Assembly (NCBI GenBank): GCA_020832085.1
Contig: JAFIFJ010000150.1
Location: 1-34,414, forward strand
Length of the DNA: 34,414 nt
Origin: Gammaproteobacteria bacterium
GTDB taxonomy: Bacteria; Pseudomonadota; Gammaproteobacteria; Pseudomonadales; Azotimanducaceae
Direction of reading: 5' to 3'
The notes beneath the pieces were generated by a model. It saw only the letters and a list, made by a program, of their open reading frames with translations, had not been told where the DNA came from and searched no databases. The position numbers and the translations under genes are program-made. Shown here piece after piece: positions 22,166-30,318 of the stretch; positions within the stretch are counted from its first letter, which is position 1, and each line of letters opens with the position of its first letter.

Positions 22166-23160
22166 TGAGCACGACTGACCCCACTCAACTCGACCCGGAT
22201 TTTCACGCCTACGACCTCATTGGTGACGTTCACGGCTGCGCCGACGCGCTCATCGCCCTGCTCGACGGTCTCGGCTATCGGCAGCTTCACGGCGTTTGGC
22301 GGCATCCCCAGCGCATCGCGCTGTTCACCGGGGATCTGATCGATCGCGGCCCGCTGGTACGGGAAACCGTGCTGCGGGTGCGGGAAATGGTGGATGTCGG
22401 GGCCGCTAGGGTGGTGCTCGGCAACCACGAGTACAACCTGGCGGGCTGGTTCTTCCCGGCCCCTGAGGACAGCGGCCGGGACTGGCTGCGGGCCCGCACC
22501 GAGCGCAACGAGGCGGGACTGGCGGCGACGTTGGAGGCTTTCGAGGGGCATCCGGCAGATCTTCACTCCACGCTGGACTGGATCGGCGAGCTGCCACTGT
22601 GGCTGGAAAGCCCGGCACTGCGGGTCATCCACGCCTGCTGGGATACGGAGCTGATGGCGGCGTTTCGCGCCGGGCATGCTCAGCGCACCCTTGAACGATC
22701 GTTGGCGGCGGAGGCCTGTTACTCCGGCAGTCTGGTGCGCCGGTTTCTGGATCGCATCCTGAACGGTTCGGAGCTGCCGCTGCCAGAGGACCGGGTCATG
22801 CACGGCCGGGACGGTCTGCGCCGGCGGTCCTTCCGCACCGCCTTCTGGACCCAGGATGCCGAGACCCTGGGGGAGGTGGCGTTTCAGCCCGATCCGCTGC
22901 CCGAGGATGTGCATGGCCGCCCCATCGAGGACCACGAGCGGGAGCATCTGCTGAGTTATCCGAGGCATGCGCCGCCGGTGTTCTTCGGCCACTACTGGCT
23001 GTCGGGTATGCCGCGTCTGCAGGCACCGAATGTCTGCTGTCTGGATTACTCCATGGTCCTCGGCGGCCGGCTGGTGGCCTACCGCTTCAATGGAGAATCC
23101 CGCTTGGATGCGGATCACTTTGCCTGGATGCCGCTGTCCCGCGAGGAACGGGCCGTCTGA
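22165..23160 (+). CDS. Calcineurin-like metallophosphoesterase
   Basis: A 331-residue protein starting MSTTDPTQLDPDFHAYDLIG. Metal-binding motifs are DLIGDVHGCADAL (DxH), FTGDLIDRGPL (GDxxDRG), VVLGNHEYNLAG (GNHE) and VFFGHYWLSG (GH). These define the calcineurin-like/ApaH-PrpE phosphatase superfamily; the likely substrates are phosphoproteins, diadenosine polyphosphates or NDPs. GTG 22141 upstream is an alternative start, but TATAAT lies between it and the ATG. It follows nadK by about 100 bases on the same strand and is convergent with the Wzy-like gene, with stops one base apart. Confidence 0.9.
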   Translation: MSTTDPTQLDPDFHAYDLIGDVHGCADALIALLDGLGYRQLHGVWRHPQRIALFTGDLIDRGPLVRETVLRVREMVDVGAARVVLGNHEYNLAGWFFPAPEDSGRDWLRARTERNEAGLAATLEAFEGHPADLHSTLDWIGELPLWLESPALRVIHACWDTELMAAFRAGHAQRTLERSLAAEACYSGSLVRRFLDRILNGSELPLPEDRVMHGRDGLRRRSFRTAFWTQDAETLGEVAFQPDPLPEDVHGRPIEDHEREHLLSYPRHAPPVFFGHYWLSGMPRLQAPNVCCLDYSMVLGGRLVAYRFNGESRLDADHFAWMPLSREERAV

Positions 23161-23161
23161 G

Positions 23162-24523
23162 TCAATCGCTGTCGTCGGAGTCACTGCGGCGGGATCGCCG
23201 GCGGCGACGGGTCTTGCGCAGGGCCGGGACGACGACGCCGAGCAGGGTCAGGGCGGCGACGATGTGGACGGCAACGCCGGGAATGTAGAGGTTGAATTCG
23301 ACGCTGGCATGCAGGGCCAGATAGCTCGCCAGCATGATGCCGCCGAAGGCCATGCCGCGGAACCACTTGTCCCGGGACTGCAGCAGTCCGAGACTGCCGC
23401 GCACGCAGATCAGCCAGAATCCCCCCAGGCAGACCGCGCCGATGAGGCCGAGCTCGATCACCACCTGGGCGTAGTCGTTGTGGGCGTTGCGCAGGCCGAC
23501 GAAGATCTCCTCGCTGCGGAAGGCCGGGAACACCGTCCAGAAACTGCCGCCGCCGGTCCCGAACACCCAGAACTCCCGCATCATCGGCAGCAGCACTTCG
23601 TTGAAGAAGACGCGGGCATCCGGGGTGGCATCCGGCGCCATGGTGTCGCCGATGCGTTCGGCCACCTGATCGACGCCGAAGATGGTGCCGATGAGCACCA
23701 GGTCGATGACGATGATGCTGGCCAGGAAGATCACGAAGCCCCGGGACAGGCGCCGGGAGATGATGGCCCACAGCACGGCGGTGCCGGTGAGCGAAAGGAA
23801 GAAGCCCATGTTGCCCATGCGCGAGCGGGTCATGATCAGGGCGATGACCAGCACGATGAGCAGCAGCCGCAGGCCGGCCTTGCCGCTGACGATGGTGTCG
23901 AGGAAGTTGCGCAACAGATCGCGCCAGGAACGGGCCGGATCACCGAGCTGGGCCACCATCAGACCGATGCCCAGGGACAGGGTGATGACCATGTACGCGG
24001 CGAAGTGGTTGCGGTTGAAGAAGGTTCCGGATGCGGTCGGCGTGCGCGGTAAGTCGAAGCCTAAGACGGTCATCTCGCCGCTGAGCACGCGGGTGACGGC
24101 GAAGGTGGCCTGAAAGACCGCAGCCGCCAGCAGGGTCCAGAGCATGGTGGTGACCCGCTCCCGGCTGTGCACGAGTTCGGTGATGAGCAGGGCGGCGGCG
24201 AAGTAACCGAAGGACAGCAGGGCAAACTGGCTGGTGTCGAAGGGGTTGCGGGAAACAGTGTAGACCTGAATCACCTGCCAGACGGCCACGGTCAGCAGCA
24301 GCCCCAACGGCAAGGTGCTGGCGCGGGTGACAGGACCCGGTCTGCGGCCACTCATGGCCAGCGTGATCAGGTGCCAGGTTCCGAGAGCGCACAGCAGTCC
24401 GGCCAGCACCAGCATGGCCCAGCGGTCGTAGCTGCCAAGGGGGATCGGTGCCCAGATCAGCACGGCCAGCAGCAGCGCGAAGCGCGCACGGTCCCCCGGG
24501 AGGTGGATGATCCGCTCCCCCAT
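23162..24523 (-). CDS. O-antigen ligase/polymerase family membrane protein (Wzy/WaaL-like)
   Basis: A 453-residue protein with about ten to twelve membrane helices (FALLLAVLIWAPIPLGSYDR, AAAVFQATFAVTRVL, GLRLLLIVLVIALIMTRSRM). The Wzy_C signature loop is seen as FFNRNHFAAYMVITLSLGIG and LRNAHNDYAQVVIELGLIGA. The tail is highly basic (RKTRRRRRSRRSD). Known roles: polymerising repeat units or attaching polymer to lipid A at the periplasmic face. The locus at 2319-12721 lacks an obvious polymerase, so this could serve it. The start at 24523 has GAGGAAAC upstream; the longer frame to 24721 has a non-membrane, low-quality extension. Confidence 0.88.
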   Translation of the reverse strand: MGERIIHLPGDRARFALLLAVLIWAPIPLGSYDRWAMLVLAGLLCALGTWHLITLAMSGRRPGPVTRASTLPLGLLLTVAVWQVIQVYTVSRNPFDTSQFALLSFGYFAAALLITELVHSRERVTTMLWTLLAAAVFQATFAVTRVLSGEMTVLGFDLPRTPTASGTFFNRNHFAAYMVITLSLGIGLMVAQLGDPARSWRDLLRNFLDTIVSGKAGLRLLLIVLVIALIMTRSRMGNMGFFLSLTGTAVLWAIISRRLSRGFVIFLASIIVIDLVLIGTIFGVDQVAERIGDTMAPDATPDARVFFNEVLLPMMREFWVFGTGGGSFWTVFPAFRSEEIFVGLRNAHNDYAQVVIELGLIGAVCLGGFWLICVRGSLGLLQSRDKWFRGMAFGGIMLASYLALHASVEFNLYIPGVAVHIVAALTLLGVVVPALRKTRRRRRSRRSDSDDSD

Positions 24524-24647
24524 CGTTTCCTCATCAAAGTGGATGGCGTCGCCGATTATGCCAGCTGCATCGAGTGGGAGCCCGCGTTGCGGGCGACGAT
24601 CAGCGCGGTCCGTGCAACTTGTCGCGCGGGCGGCGGTTCCGGGGGCG

Positions 24648-25262
24648 TCAGGAGTGATCCGCGCGCAGCGCTTGGGGCGTATCCACATCCCGATGGATGC
24701 CCGGATCCTCGCAGGGGACATCGGTCACCTGGGCCGCGGCCTGGATGACGGCTCGGGCGCCGACATCACCGTCGAGGCGCGCAAGCGCAGTGAAGTGATC
24801 ACTGCCGAAGCCGACCGGATGGCCGGGACGGTTCTGGTGAAGCGGTCGCAGGATGCAGGCGCGGTGGCCTTGGGCGATCTGTTCCTGCAACGCTGCAGCG
24901 AGGGTGTGGAGGGTGGCGGCTTGCAGATACGGCATGTCGCCGAGGCCGATGAGGGCATAGTCCCAGCCCACACAATCCCGAATACCCGCGGCCAGGGAGG
25001 CGCCCATGCCGTTGCGGCTGTCGGCGGCGAAGGTAATGGCGACTTCGGGGAACTGCCGGGACAGCTTCGCAGCGAGTTCCTGTTCGCCCGGTTCGTCCCT
25101 CGCTCTGAGCACCACCCGCAGGGACGGCAGCGCCTGTTGCCAGACGCTGAGCGTGGTTTCGAGCAGGCTGCGGCCGGAGTTCAGAATGGCGCGGCGTTTG
25201 TCACTGCCGTAGCGGCTGCCGCGGCCGGCTGCCAGGATCAGGCCGCCGCCTTCGATCCTCAA
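24648..25262 (-). CDS. MobA/MocA-like nucleotidyltransferase (molybdenum cofactor cytidylyltransferase-like)
   Basis: A 204-residue protein. Motifs: GLILAAGRGSRYGSDKRRAI (nucleotide-binding start), YALIGLGDMPYLQ (metal-binding GDMP), NRPGHPVGFGSDHF and IHRDVDTPQALRAD. They fit the MocA branch, which transfers CMP to molybdopterin for hydroxylase-type enzymes; MobA-like sugar or other NTP transferases remain possible. The best start is TTG at 25262, overlapping the upstream TGA as TTGA. The frame open to 25478 runs through the upstream gene. It is in an operon with xdhC, which supports MocA. Confidence 0.82.
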   Translation of the reverse strand: MRIEGGGLILAAGRGSRYGSDKRRAILNSGRSLLETTLSVWQQALPSLRVVLRARDEPGEQELAAKLSRQFPEVAITFAADSRNGMGASLAAGIRDCVGWDYALIGLGDMPYLQAATLHTLAAALQEQIAQGHRACILRPLHQNRPGHPVGFGSDHFTALARLDGDVGARAVIQAAAQVTDVPCEDPGIHRDVDTPQALRADHS

Positions 25263-25873
25263 TCGTCCACGTCCAGCAACTGCCGCAGCCGCCGCGTCGG
25301 CTGACTGAAGCGAACCGCTTTGGGATCGAAGCGCTCGGGATCGAAGGCCTGGGGCACCCAGCTCCGCAACTCCTCGTGCTCGGGATGGCTGGGGTCCGCG
25401 ATGGCTTCGAGCAGGTCGGCGTAGCGGTAGGGGCCTCCGCAGTCTTCCGGCGGGCAGGCCCGCTCGCCGGCCACGCATTGGGGGTAGCGCTGGCCCTTGC
25501 TGCGGGCTTCGATGCTGAGCAGGGTCACCCGATGTTCCCAGCCGTCGCCGTAGTCATAGCTGTACAGGGTAGTGTCGCCGGGCGTGTCGAGGTGGTCGAT
25601 GACCCGGTGTTCCCAGCCTGCGTCCACCTGGGCCTGGTCGCCGAAACCCCATTCCTCGTCGGGAATGCCGAAACGCCGGTCCTCGCCGCCGAAGGTGTCG
25701 GTGATGCGGAAGTCGTGCAGATGGGTGTCCCACCAGCCCATGCTGTCCTGGATGGCCACGTGCAGGTCCCAGAAGGAAAACCGGGCTGGGACGAGCAGTT
25801 CGCGCCAGATGGGCGGCTCGATGTTTTCGAGTTCGACCCTGAGCCTGAGCAAATCGCGGTCCTGGTTGGCCAT
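25259..25873 (-). CDS. Plasmid pRiA4b ORF-3-like protein
   Basis: A 204-residue protein starting MANQDRDLLRLRVELENIEP. It has the family hallmarks PPIWRELLVPARFSFWDLHV, AIQDSMGWWDTHLHDFRI, YDYGDGWEHRVTLLSIEAR and the Cys-containing YPQCVAGERACPPEDCGGPY. The family (PF07929 type) is common on plasmids and chromosomes; its function is not established. It overlaps the mocA-like start by four bases and follows xdhC by 15 bases. It is therefore translated as part of this operon, an unusual setting for the family. Confidence 0.9.
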   Translation of the reverse strand: MANQDRDLLRLRVELENIEPPIWRELLVPARFSFWDLHVAIQDSMGWWDTHLHDFRITDTFGGEDRRFGIPDEEWGFGDQAQVDAGWEHRVIDHLDTPGDTTLYSYDYGDGWEHRVTLLSIEARSKGQRYPQCVAGERACPPEDCGGPYRYADLLEAIADPSHPEHEELRSWVPQAFDPERFDPKAVRFSQPTRRLRQLLDVDD

Positions 25874-25888
25874 GGCTGGAGGGCCTCC

Positions 25889-26905
25889 TCAGCGGGTGGC
25901 GGCGGCGCGCTTGGAAGGGCTGGTGGTTTCCGCCATCGTCCGCTGCTCTGCCGTCAGCGCGGTCAGCTCAGCGAGAATGGCAATGGCGATTTCCGGTGGT
26001 GTCTTGCTGCCGATGGGCAGGCCGACGGGCGCATGCAGGCGGTCGATCTGCTCCGGACTGAGATCGAGCTGGGCGAGGCGCTCCCGGCGCTTGGCGCTGG
26101 TGCGGCTGGAACCCATGGCGCCCACATACCAGGCGCGGGTTTCCAGGGCGGCCATCAAGCCCATGTCGTCGATGCGCGGATCGTGGGTCAGGGCGATGAT
26201 GGCGGAGCGGGGGTCGTCGGCATGCGCCTTCACTGCATCGTCAGGCATGGCGCAGACGGTGCGCACGCCGGGTACGGCCCACTGGGCCAGCATGTCCTCG
26301 CGGGGATCGCAGACGGTGACGTCGTAATCCAGGGCGCCAGCCATCTCGGCCAGGTAACGGGAGACCATGCCGGCACCGATGAGGAACAGCTGCCGGCGCG
26401 GGCCGTAGGTCTGCTCCAGCACAGGGTCGGTCCCCGGCGCCTCGTGCAGGACCAGGGGGGCGAAGCCATCAACAGCGCTGAGGGTCATGTCGGCGCCGGC
26501 GGCGAGGCGGACGCTGCGGGTGATGCAGCTGCGCTTGTCCAGGCGCTCGACAATGGTTGCGAAGATCGCGGCGTGGCGTGTGGCCAGCGGTTCCACGACC
26601 ACGTGCAGGTGGCCGCCGCAGGGCAGACCCAGTTTCTCGGTGTCTTCGGGGGCGAGGCCGTACTTCAGCAGTTTCGGAGCATCCGTGACCAGTTCGCCGG
26701 CCACGAGTTTTTCAATCAGATCGTCCTCGACGCAGCCGCCGGAGAGGGAGCCCACCAGGGTGCCGTCCTTCCTGCAGGCCAGCAGGGAGCCCACCGGACG
26801 CGGTGAGGACCCGTAGGTGGCGACGATGGTGGCCAGCCAGCACGCTTCGCCGGCTGCGAGCCAGTCGCGCACGGCGCCGAGGACGGCCTGATCCACTGCC
26901 TGCAT
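25889..26905 (-). CDS. xdhC: XdhC-family molybdoenzyme maturation protein
   Basis: A 338-residue protein starting MQAVDQAVLGAVRDWLAAGE. The XdhC/CoxI N-terminal domain is seen in TYGSSPRPVGSLLACRKDGT and LVGSLSGGCVEDDLIEKLVA. A C-terminal Rossmann domain follows with LFLIGAGMVSRYLAEMAGAL and YVGAMGSSRTSAKRRERLAQ. Known role: it binds and protects sulfurated molybdenum cofactor and delivers it to xanthine-dehydrogenase-type enzymes. GGAG lies eight bases before the ATG at 26905; the frame to 27022 is a less likely extension. It is first in the operon and divergent from a TonB receptor. Confidence 0.92.
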   Translation of the reverse strand: MQAVDQAVLGAVRDWLAAGEACWLATIVATYGSSPRPVGSLLACRKDGTLVGSLSGGCVEDDLIEKLVAGELVTDAPKLLKYGLAPEDTEKLGLPCGGHLHVVVEPLATRHAAIFATIVERLDKRSCITRSVRLAAGADMTLSAVDGFAPLVLHEAPGTDPVLEQTYGPRRQLFLIGAGMVSRYLAEMAGALDYDVTVCDPREDMLAQWAVPGVRTVCAMPDDAVKAHADDPRSAIIALTHDPRIDDMGLMAALETRAWYVGAMGSSRTSAKRRERLAQLDLSPEQIDRLHAPVGLPIGSKTPPEIAIAILAELTALTAEQRTMAETTSPSKRAAATR

Positions 26906-27015
26906 GGGGGGAACTCCGAGGATGACTTTGCAATGGGAGATTCTGCGCTTTTCGGTGACGGCTTCCAATTGGGATGGCTGCGGCGACCGCGCGATGACTC
27001 GCAGCAACGAGATGT

Positions 27016-27046
27016 TTGACAACCACCGCTGGTGTGTGAGTTTATT
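27016..27046 (+). promoter_or_regulatory. Possible promoter of the TonB receptor at 27104
   Basis: TTGACA at 27016-27021 is a perfect -35. The best -10 is TTTATT at 27041-27046 (19-base spacing), which is weak. The region is AT-rich and shared with the divergent xdhC operon. Confidence 0.35.
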
Positions 27047-27103
27047 CGTTTCATAAGAAAATGTTTATTCAGAACGCCGCAAGGCGGCATCTGGGAGGGT
27101 GGT

Positions 27104-29623
27104 ATGGATCTACTGCGGTCAAATCGTGCGCGGGCTAATCCGGCGCGGAGTTCGTACGTCACAGCTGTTTGTTCCGGGCTGATCGCCCTGGTGATACCCG
27201 GTGCATCGATGGCGCAGCCCGCCACTACCTCCGGTGAGGCCAGGGCACGGGCCATCGATGAGATCGTGGTCACTGCCCGGAACGTCGAAGAGACCCTGCA
27301 GGAAGTGCCCGTCGCCGTGACAGTTCTCGATAGGGATACCCTCGATCTGTTTCGCATCGACGAGGCGACCGACCTGATCAGCCGCGTACCTGCGCTGACG
27401 GTGGCCATCGGCGGCTCCGGCGCCGGCGCGCAGATCAACCTGCGCGGCGTGGGGTCCTCGAGCATTTCCAATGCCTTTGATTCAGCCGTGGCTCTCAACT
27501 ACGACGGCATCTCTGTCAGCACCCAGAGACTGCTGCAAAGCGCTTTCTTCGACGTCGATCAGGTGAGCGTCCTGAAAGGGCCCCAGTCGCTGTTCTTCGG
27601 CAAGGCGGCCTCCGCAGGCGTGCTCGCGCTGCGTTCCGCTGAGCCCACGCAGGACTGGCAGTATGGTGGCAAGTCCTCGTATGAGTTCGAGGAAGAAGCC
27701 AGGAGCATTGGCGGCTTCATTTCCGGTCCGCTCACGGAGACGCTGGGCTTCAGGCTCGCCGCGGAATACCAGGATATCGACAAGTTCGTGCGAGTCGCCG
27801 ACACGGCTCCCACCCAGAATCGCAATCGCGGGATGACGAATCTGATCTCACGGGTCACCTTCGACTGGGCTGCGGCGGAGAACTTCAACGCCAACCTGAA
27901 GCTCAACTACAACCGGCAGCGTTCAGACACGCTGAACGGGCGCCAGGACGTTTTCTGTGGCGCTGACGGCCCCGACCCATCGGTCCTTCTCGGAGGCGCA
28001 TTGACCGGAGGTGGCATACCGGGCATCGACCTGTTCCTGCCCACCCACGACTGTATCCTGGGCAACGGTCGTTTTGTTGGTGTCGACGGTCACCCGGTCA
28101 TCAACACCGTGCCCGCAGGCTCGCCGGGCGAAGGGAAAAGAGACATCAGTCAGGCTTACAACAACACGGACATTTTCTTTGGCCGGTTGCAGCTCGATTA
28201 CGGCCTCAGCGACAACTACGACATTACTGTGCTCCTCGGTTACGTGGATGTGGATAACGAGTACAACGATTCCTTCAATTCCACGGGTCAGCTCCCGGAT
28301 GGAACCCCCGCAGGGCTGGTGGCGCCGTTTGAAAACACGCTCAAGCAGTTCACGAGCGAAGTGAGGCTGGCGAGCAATTTCACCGGGCCGTTCAACTTTC
28401 AGGTGGGCGGTTTCTACGAGAAGCGAGAGATCGGACATCGGACGTCTCAGAACGCCTTCAATCCTTCGCTGCTAGAGGCCTTCGGCCCCCCGTTCGGGCC
28501 TGATGCGGTCACCGGTGCCACCTTTGACTGGCTCGCTGATCGTCCCATCGATGCCAAGGCCCTGTCGTTCTTCGTCAGCGGTGAGTACAGGCTGTCTGAG
28601 CGTTGGGAGCTGTCTGGCGGCGTGCGTTACACCGATGAAGATAAGAGCACCATCGTCGCGTTCCCGTATGTGCACTCGGCGCTGCCGATTGTCTTCGGTT
28701 CGGTGTCCAGCGGCTTCACGACGGATGACATCAAGTTCAGCGACAGCAACTGGTCGCCTGAAGTGGTGCTGCGCTACATCCACAATGACAACATCTCCGT
28801 CTATGGCGCCTTCAAGACGGGCTTCAAGTCGGGTGGCGTCGACAACAACACGCTGCCGATAGGCACGGTGATTCCGGAGCTCAACAGTCCGGACCCGGCC
28901 GTCAGAGCTGCTGCGGTAGATCTGTTGACCTTCGAGTCTGAGACCTCCGAGGGCTTTGAACTGGGTTTCCGCTCGCTGCTGCTCGACCGCAGCCTGATGC
29001 TGAATGTGACGGCATTCCGGATCGAGTACGAAGATCAGCAGGTGCAGCTGTTCAATCCCGCGGTATTCGCTTTCGACACCTTCAATGCGGGCGAGGTCAG
29101 GACCCAGGGTGTGGACATCGATTGGGCATGGGTGACGCCAGTCGAGGGCCTGAGCGTGTATGGGGCCTGGGGGTTTCTCGATGCGAAAATCACTGGCGAC
29201 CTGATTGCGGCGTCGGGCGAGAATCTGCGTGGTCGTACTTCAGGGAGCGCGCCGAAGTTCTCCGGCAACGTTGCATTGAGCTTCGAAACCGGCATTGCCG
29301 ATTCCCTGATGCTGCGAATCAGTCCGAACATCTTCCATTCGAGCGGTTACATCGCGGGCGGTTCCACGCGTAATACCTTTGATCCGGTGACCAATCGCCT
29401 GGGCGACCTGAAGCAGGGCAGCTACACCACGATCGACTTGAACGTCTCGCTGCTGTCCATGGCCAGTGACTGGAGGGTCTCCCTGATCGCCAGGAACCTG
29501 ACCGACAAGGCTACGATCACGGGCGGTGGTCCTGCCCCGTTCCGGCCACCGACAGGGGATGATCAGCTGGTCAACTTCAATCGTGGCCGGCAGGTCTATC
29601 TGGAGGCAGCCTACAACTTCTGA
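27104..29623 (+). CDS. TonB-dependent outer-membrane receptor
   Basis: An 839-residue protein. It has a signal region (YVTAVCSGLIALVIPGASMA), plug start AIDEIVVTARNVEETLQEVP, and plug motifs AQINLRGVGSSSISNAF and VSVLKGPQSLFFGKAASAGV. The barrel ends GRQVYLEAAYNF. The usual GRNTIGGA motif is replaced by FFGKAASAGV, a subfamily variant. GGGAGGGTGGT precedes the ATG at 27104. Known role: TonB-driven uptake; the ligand is unknown. It is convergent with the trpB2-receptor-AhpD-like operon and divergent from xdhC, and a 13-pair hairpin follows its stop. Confidence 0.95.
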   Translation: MDLLRSNRARANPARSSYVTAVCSGLIALVIPGASMAQPATTSGEARARAIDEIVVTARNVEETLQEVPVAVTVLDRDTLDLFRIDEATDLISRVPALTVAIGGSGAGAQINLRGVGSSSISNAFDSAVALNYDGISVSTQRLLQSAFFDVDQVSVLKGPQSLFFGKAASAGVLALRSAEPTQDWQYGGKSSYEFEEEARSIGGFISGPLTETLGFRLAAEYQDIDKFVRVADTAPTQNRNRGMTNLISRVTFDWAAAENFNANLKLNYNRQRSDTLNGRQDVFCGADGPDPSVLLGGALTGGGIPGIDLFLPTHDCILGNGRFVGVDGHPVINTVPAGSPGEGKRDISQAYNNTDIFFGRLQLDYGLSDNYDITVLLGYVDVDNEYNDSFNSTGQLPDGTPAGLVAPFENTLKQFTSEVRLASNFTGPFNFQVGGFYEKREIGHRTSQNAFNPSLLEAFGPPFGPDAVTGATFDWLADRPIDAKALSFFVSGEYRLSERWELSGGVRYTDEDKSTIVAFPYVHSALPIVFGSVSSGFTTDDIKFSDSNWSPEVVLRYIHNDNISVYGAFKTGFKSGGVDNNTLPIGTVIPELNSPDPAVRAAAVDLLTFESETSEGFELGFRSLLLDRSLMLNVTAFRIEYEDQQVQLFNPAVFAFDTFNAGEVRTQGVDIDWAWVTPVEGLSVYGAWGFLDAKITGDLIAASGENLRGRTSGSAPKFSGNVALSFETGIADSLMLRISPNIFHSSGYIAGGSTRNTFDPVTNRLGDLKQGSYTTIDLNVSLLSMASDWRVSLIARNLTDKATITGGGPAPFRPPTGDDQLVNFNRGRQVYLEAAYNF

Positions 29624-29652
29624 TCCAGAAGTCTGGTCCAGATGACGCAGTC

Positions 29653-29688
29653 GGCGAGTTCGGCGCTGAGACAGCCGCCGAACTCGCC
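29653..29688. terminator. Strong hairpin between convergent genes
   Basis: GGCGAGTTCGGCG pairs perfectly with CGCCGAACTCGCC (13 pairs) around a ten-base loop. It lies between the converging receptor and AhpD-like genes. It lacks a T-run, but position and strength suggest a bidirectional transcript end. Confidence 0.55.
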
Positions 29689-29717
29689 AGTTGTCTGAGT
29701 GCTCAGGGTGCTCGCCT

Positions 29718-30290
29718 TCAGCTCTGGCCGAAGGCGAGCTGCTGCCAGACGGCGCGGTAGTCGTAGTCCGTGTCCAGCGCCAGATTGAGCCTGTTGTAGG
29801 ATCCGAAATCACTCACCACATGGGTGATCTGCACGATGCCCTTGTCCGTGAGGCCCACGTCGCGCAGCGCCTGAACGTCCGCATCGGTGATGCCCGCAGG
29901 CTCGCGGTTCACCTTCAGGGCGTAGCTCAGCAGGGCCTGCAGGCGGGCATCATCGACGCCGTCCACCCCGCGTTCGAGCAGCCCTGCCACGTAGTCCTCG
30001 GCGGTCTGCAGCCCGTAGTTGAGGATGGTGCAGAAGGCCGCCGTGCAGTAGGGACAACCGTTGGCCTGTGAGACCAGGATGCCGATGTGCTGGATCTCGA
30101 TCATGGTCAGCTCACCGGCTTCCCACAGCACCTTGGTGGCTCCGAGCTTGGCGGTGAAGAACTCCGGGAAGTTCAGTTCCACGTAGAAGTGGTTGGGGAC
30201 GCTGCCCTCCATCTGCGTCACCCACTCGAAGATGCCGGCCACTGCCGGGTCGTCGACCTGCTCCGGTTTGACGAGTTTCACGCGAGCCAT
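29718..30290 (-). CDS. AhpD/carboxymuconolactone-decarboxylase-like protein
   Basis: A 190-residue protein starting MARVKLVKPEQVDDPAVAGI. The CMD/AhpD core is seen as MIEIQHIGILVSQANGCPYC then TAAFCTILNYG. The CxxC pair is present, but the AhpD catalytic histidine four residues after the second cysteine is replaced (CPYCTAAF), so classic alkylhydroperoxidase activity is doubtful. The family includes peroxidases and decarboxylases acting on oxidised aromatics. It is the last gene of the trpB2-receptor operon, 28 bases after the receptor stop. Confidence 0.85.
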   Translation of the reverse strand: MARVKLVKPEQVDDPAVAGIFEWVTQMEGSVPNHFYVELNFPEFFTAKLGATKVLWEAGELTMIEIQHIGILVSQANGCPYCTAAFCTILNYGLQTAEDYVAGLLERGVDGVDDARLQALLSYALKVNREPAGITDADVQALRDVGLTDKGIVQITHVVSDFGSYNRLNLALDTDYDYRAVWQQLAFGQS

Positions 30291-30318
30291 GCTGCGATCT
30301 CCTGCTTTGCCATCTGCC

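Noticed and set aside
22090..24052. Long frames opposite the metallophosphoesterase and the Wzy-like gene
   Set aside because: Both mirror strongly supported genes and lack any recognisable domain; composition follows codon-position bias of the true genes.
25376..26806. Plus-strand frame (476 codons) opposite the pRiA4b ORF-3 and xdhC genes
   Set aside because: Shadow of the xdhC operon, whose genes have clear family motifs and ribosome sites.
26906..27103. Molybdenum-cofactor riboswitch upstream of xdhC
   Set aside because: The leader is short and no conserved multi-stem aptamer pattern could be recognised by eye.
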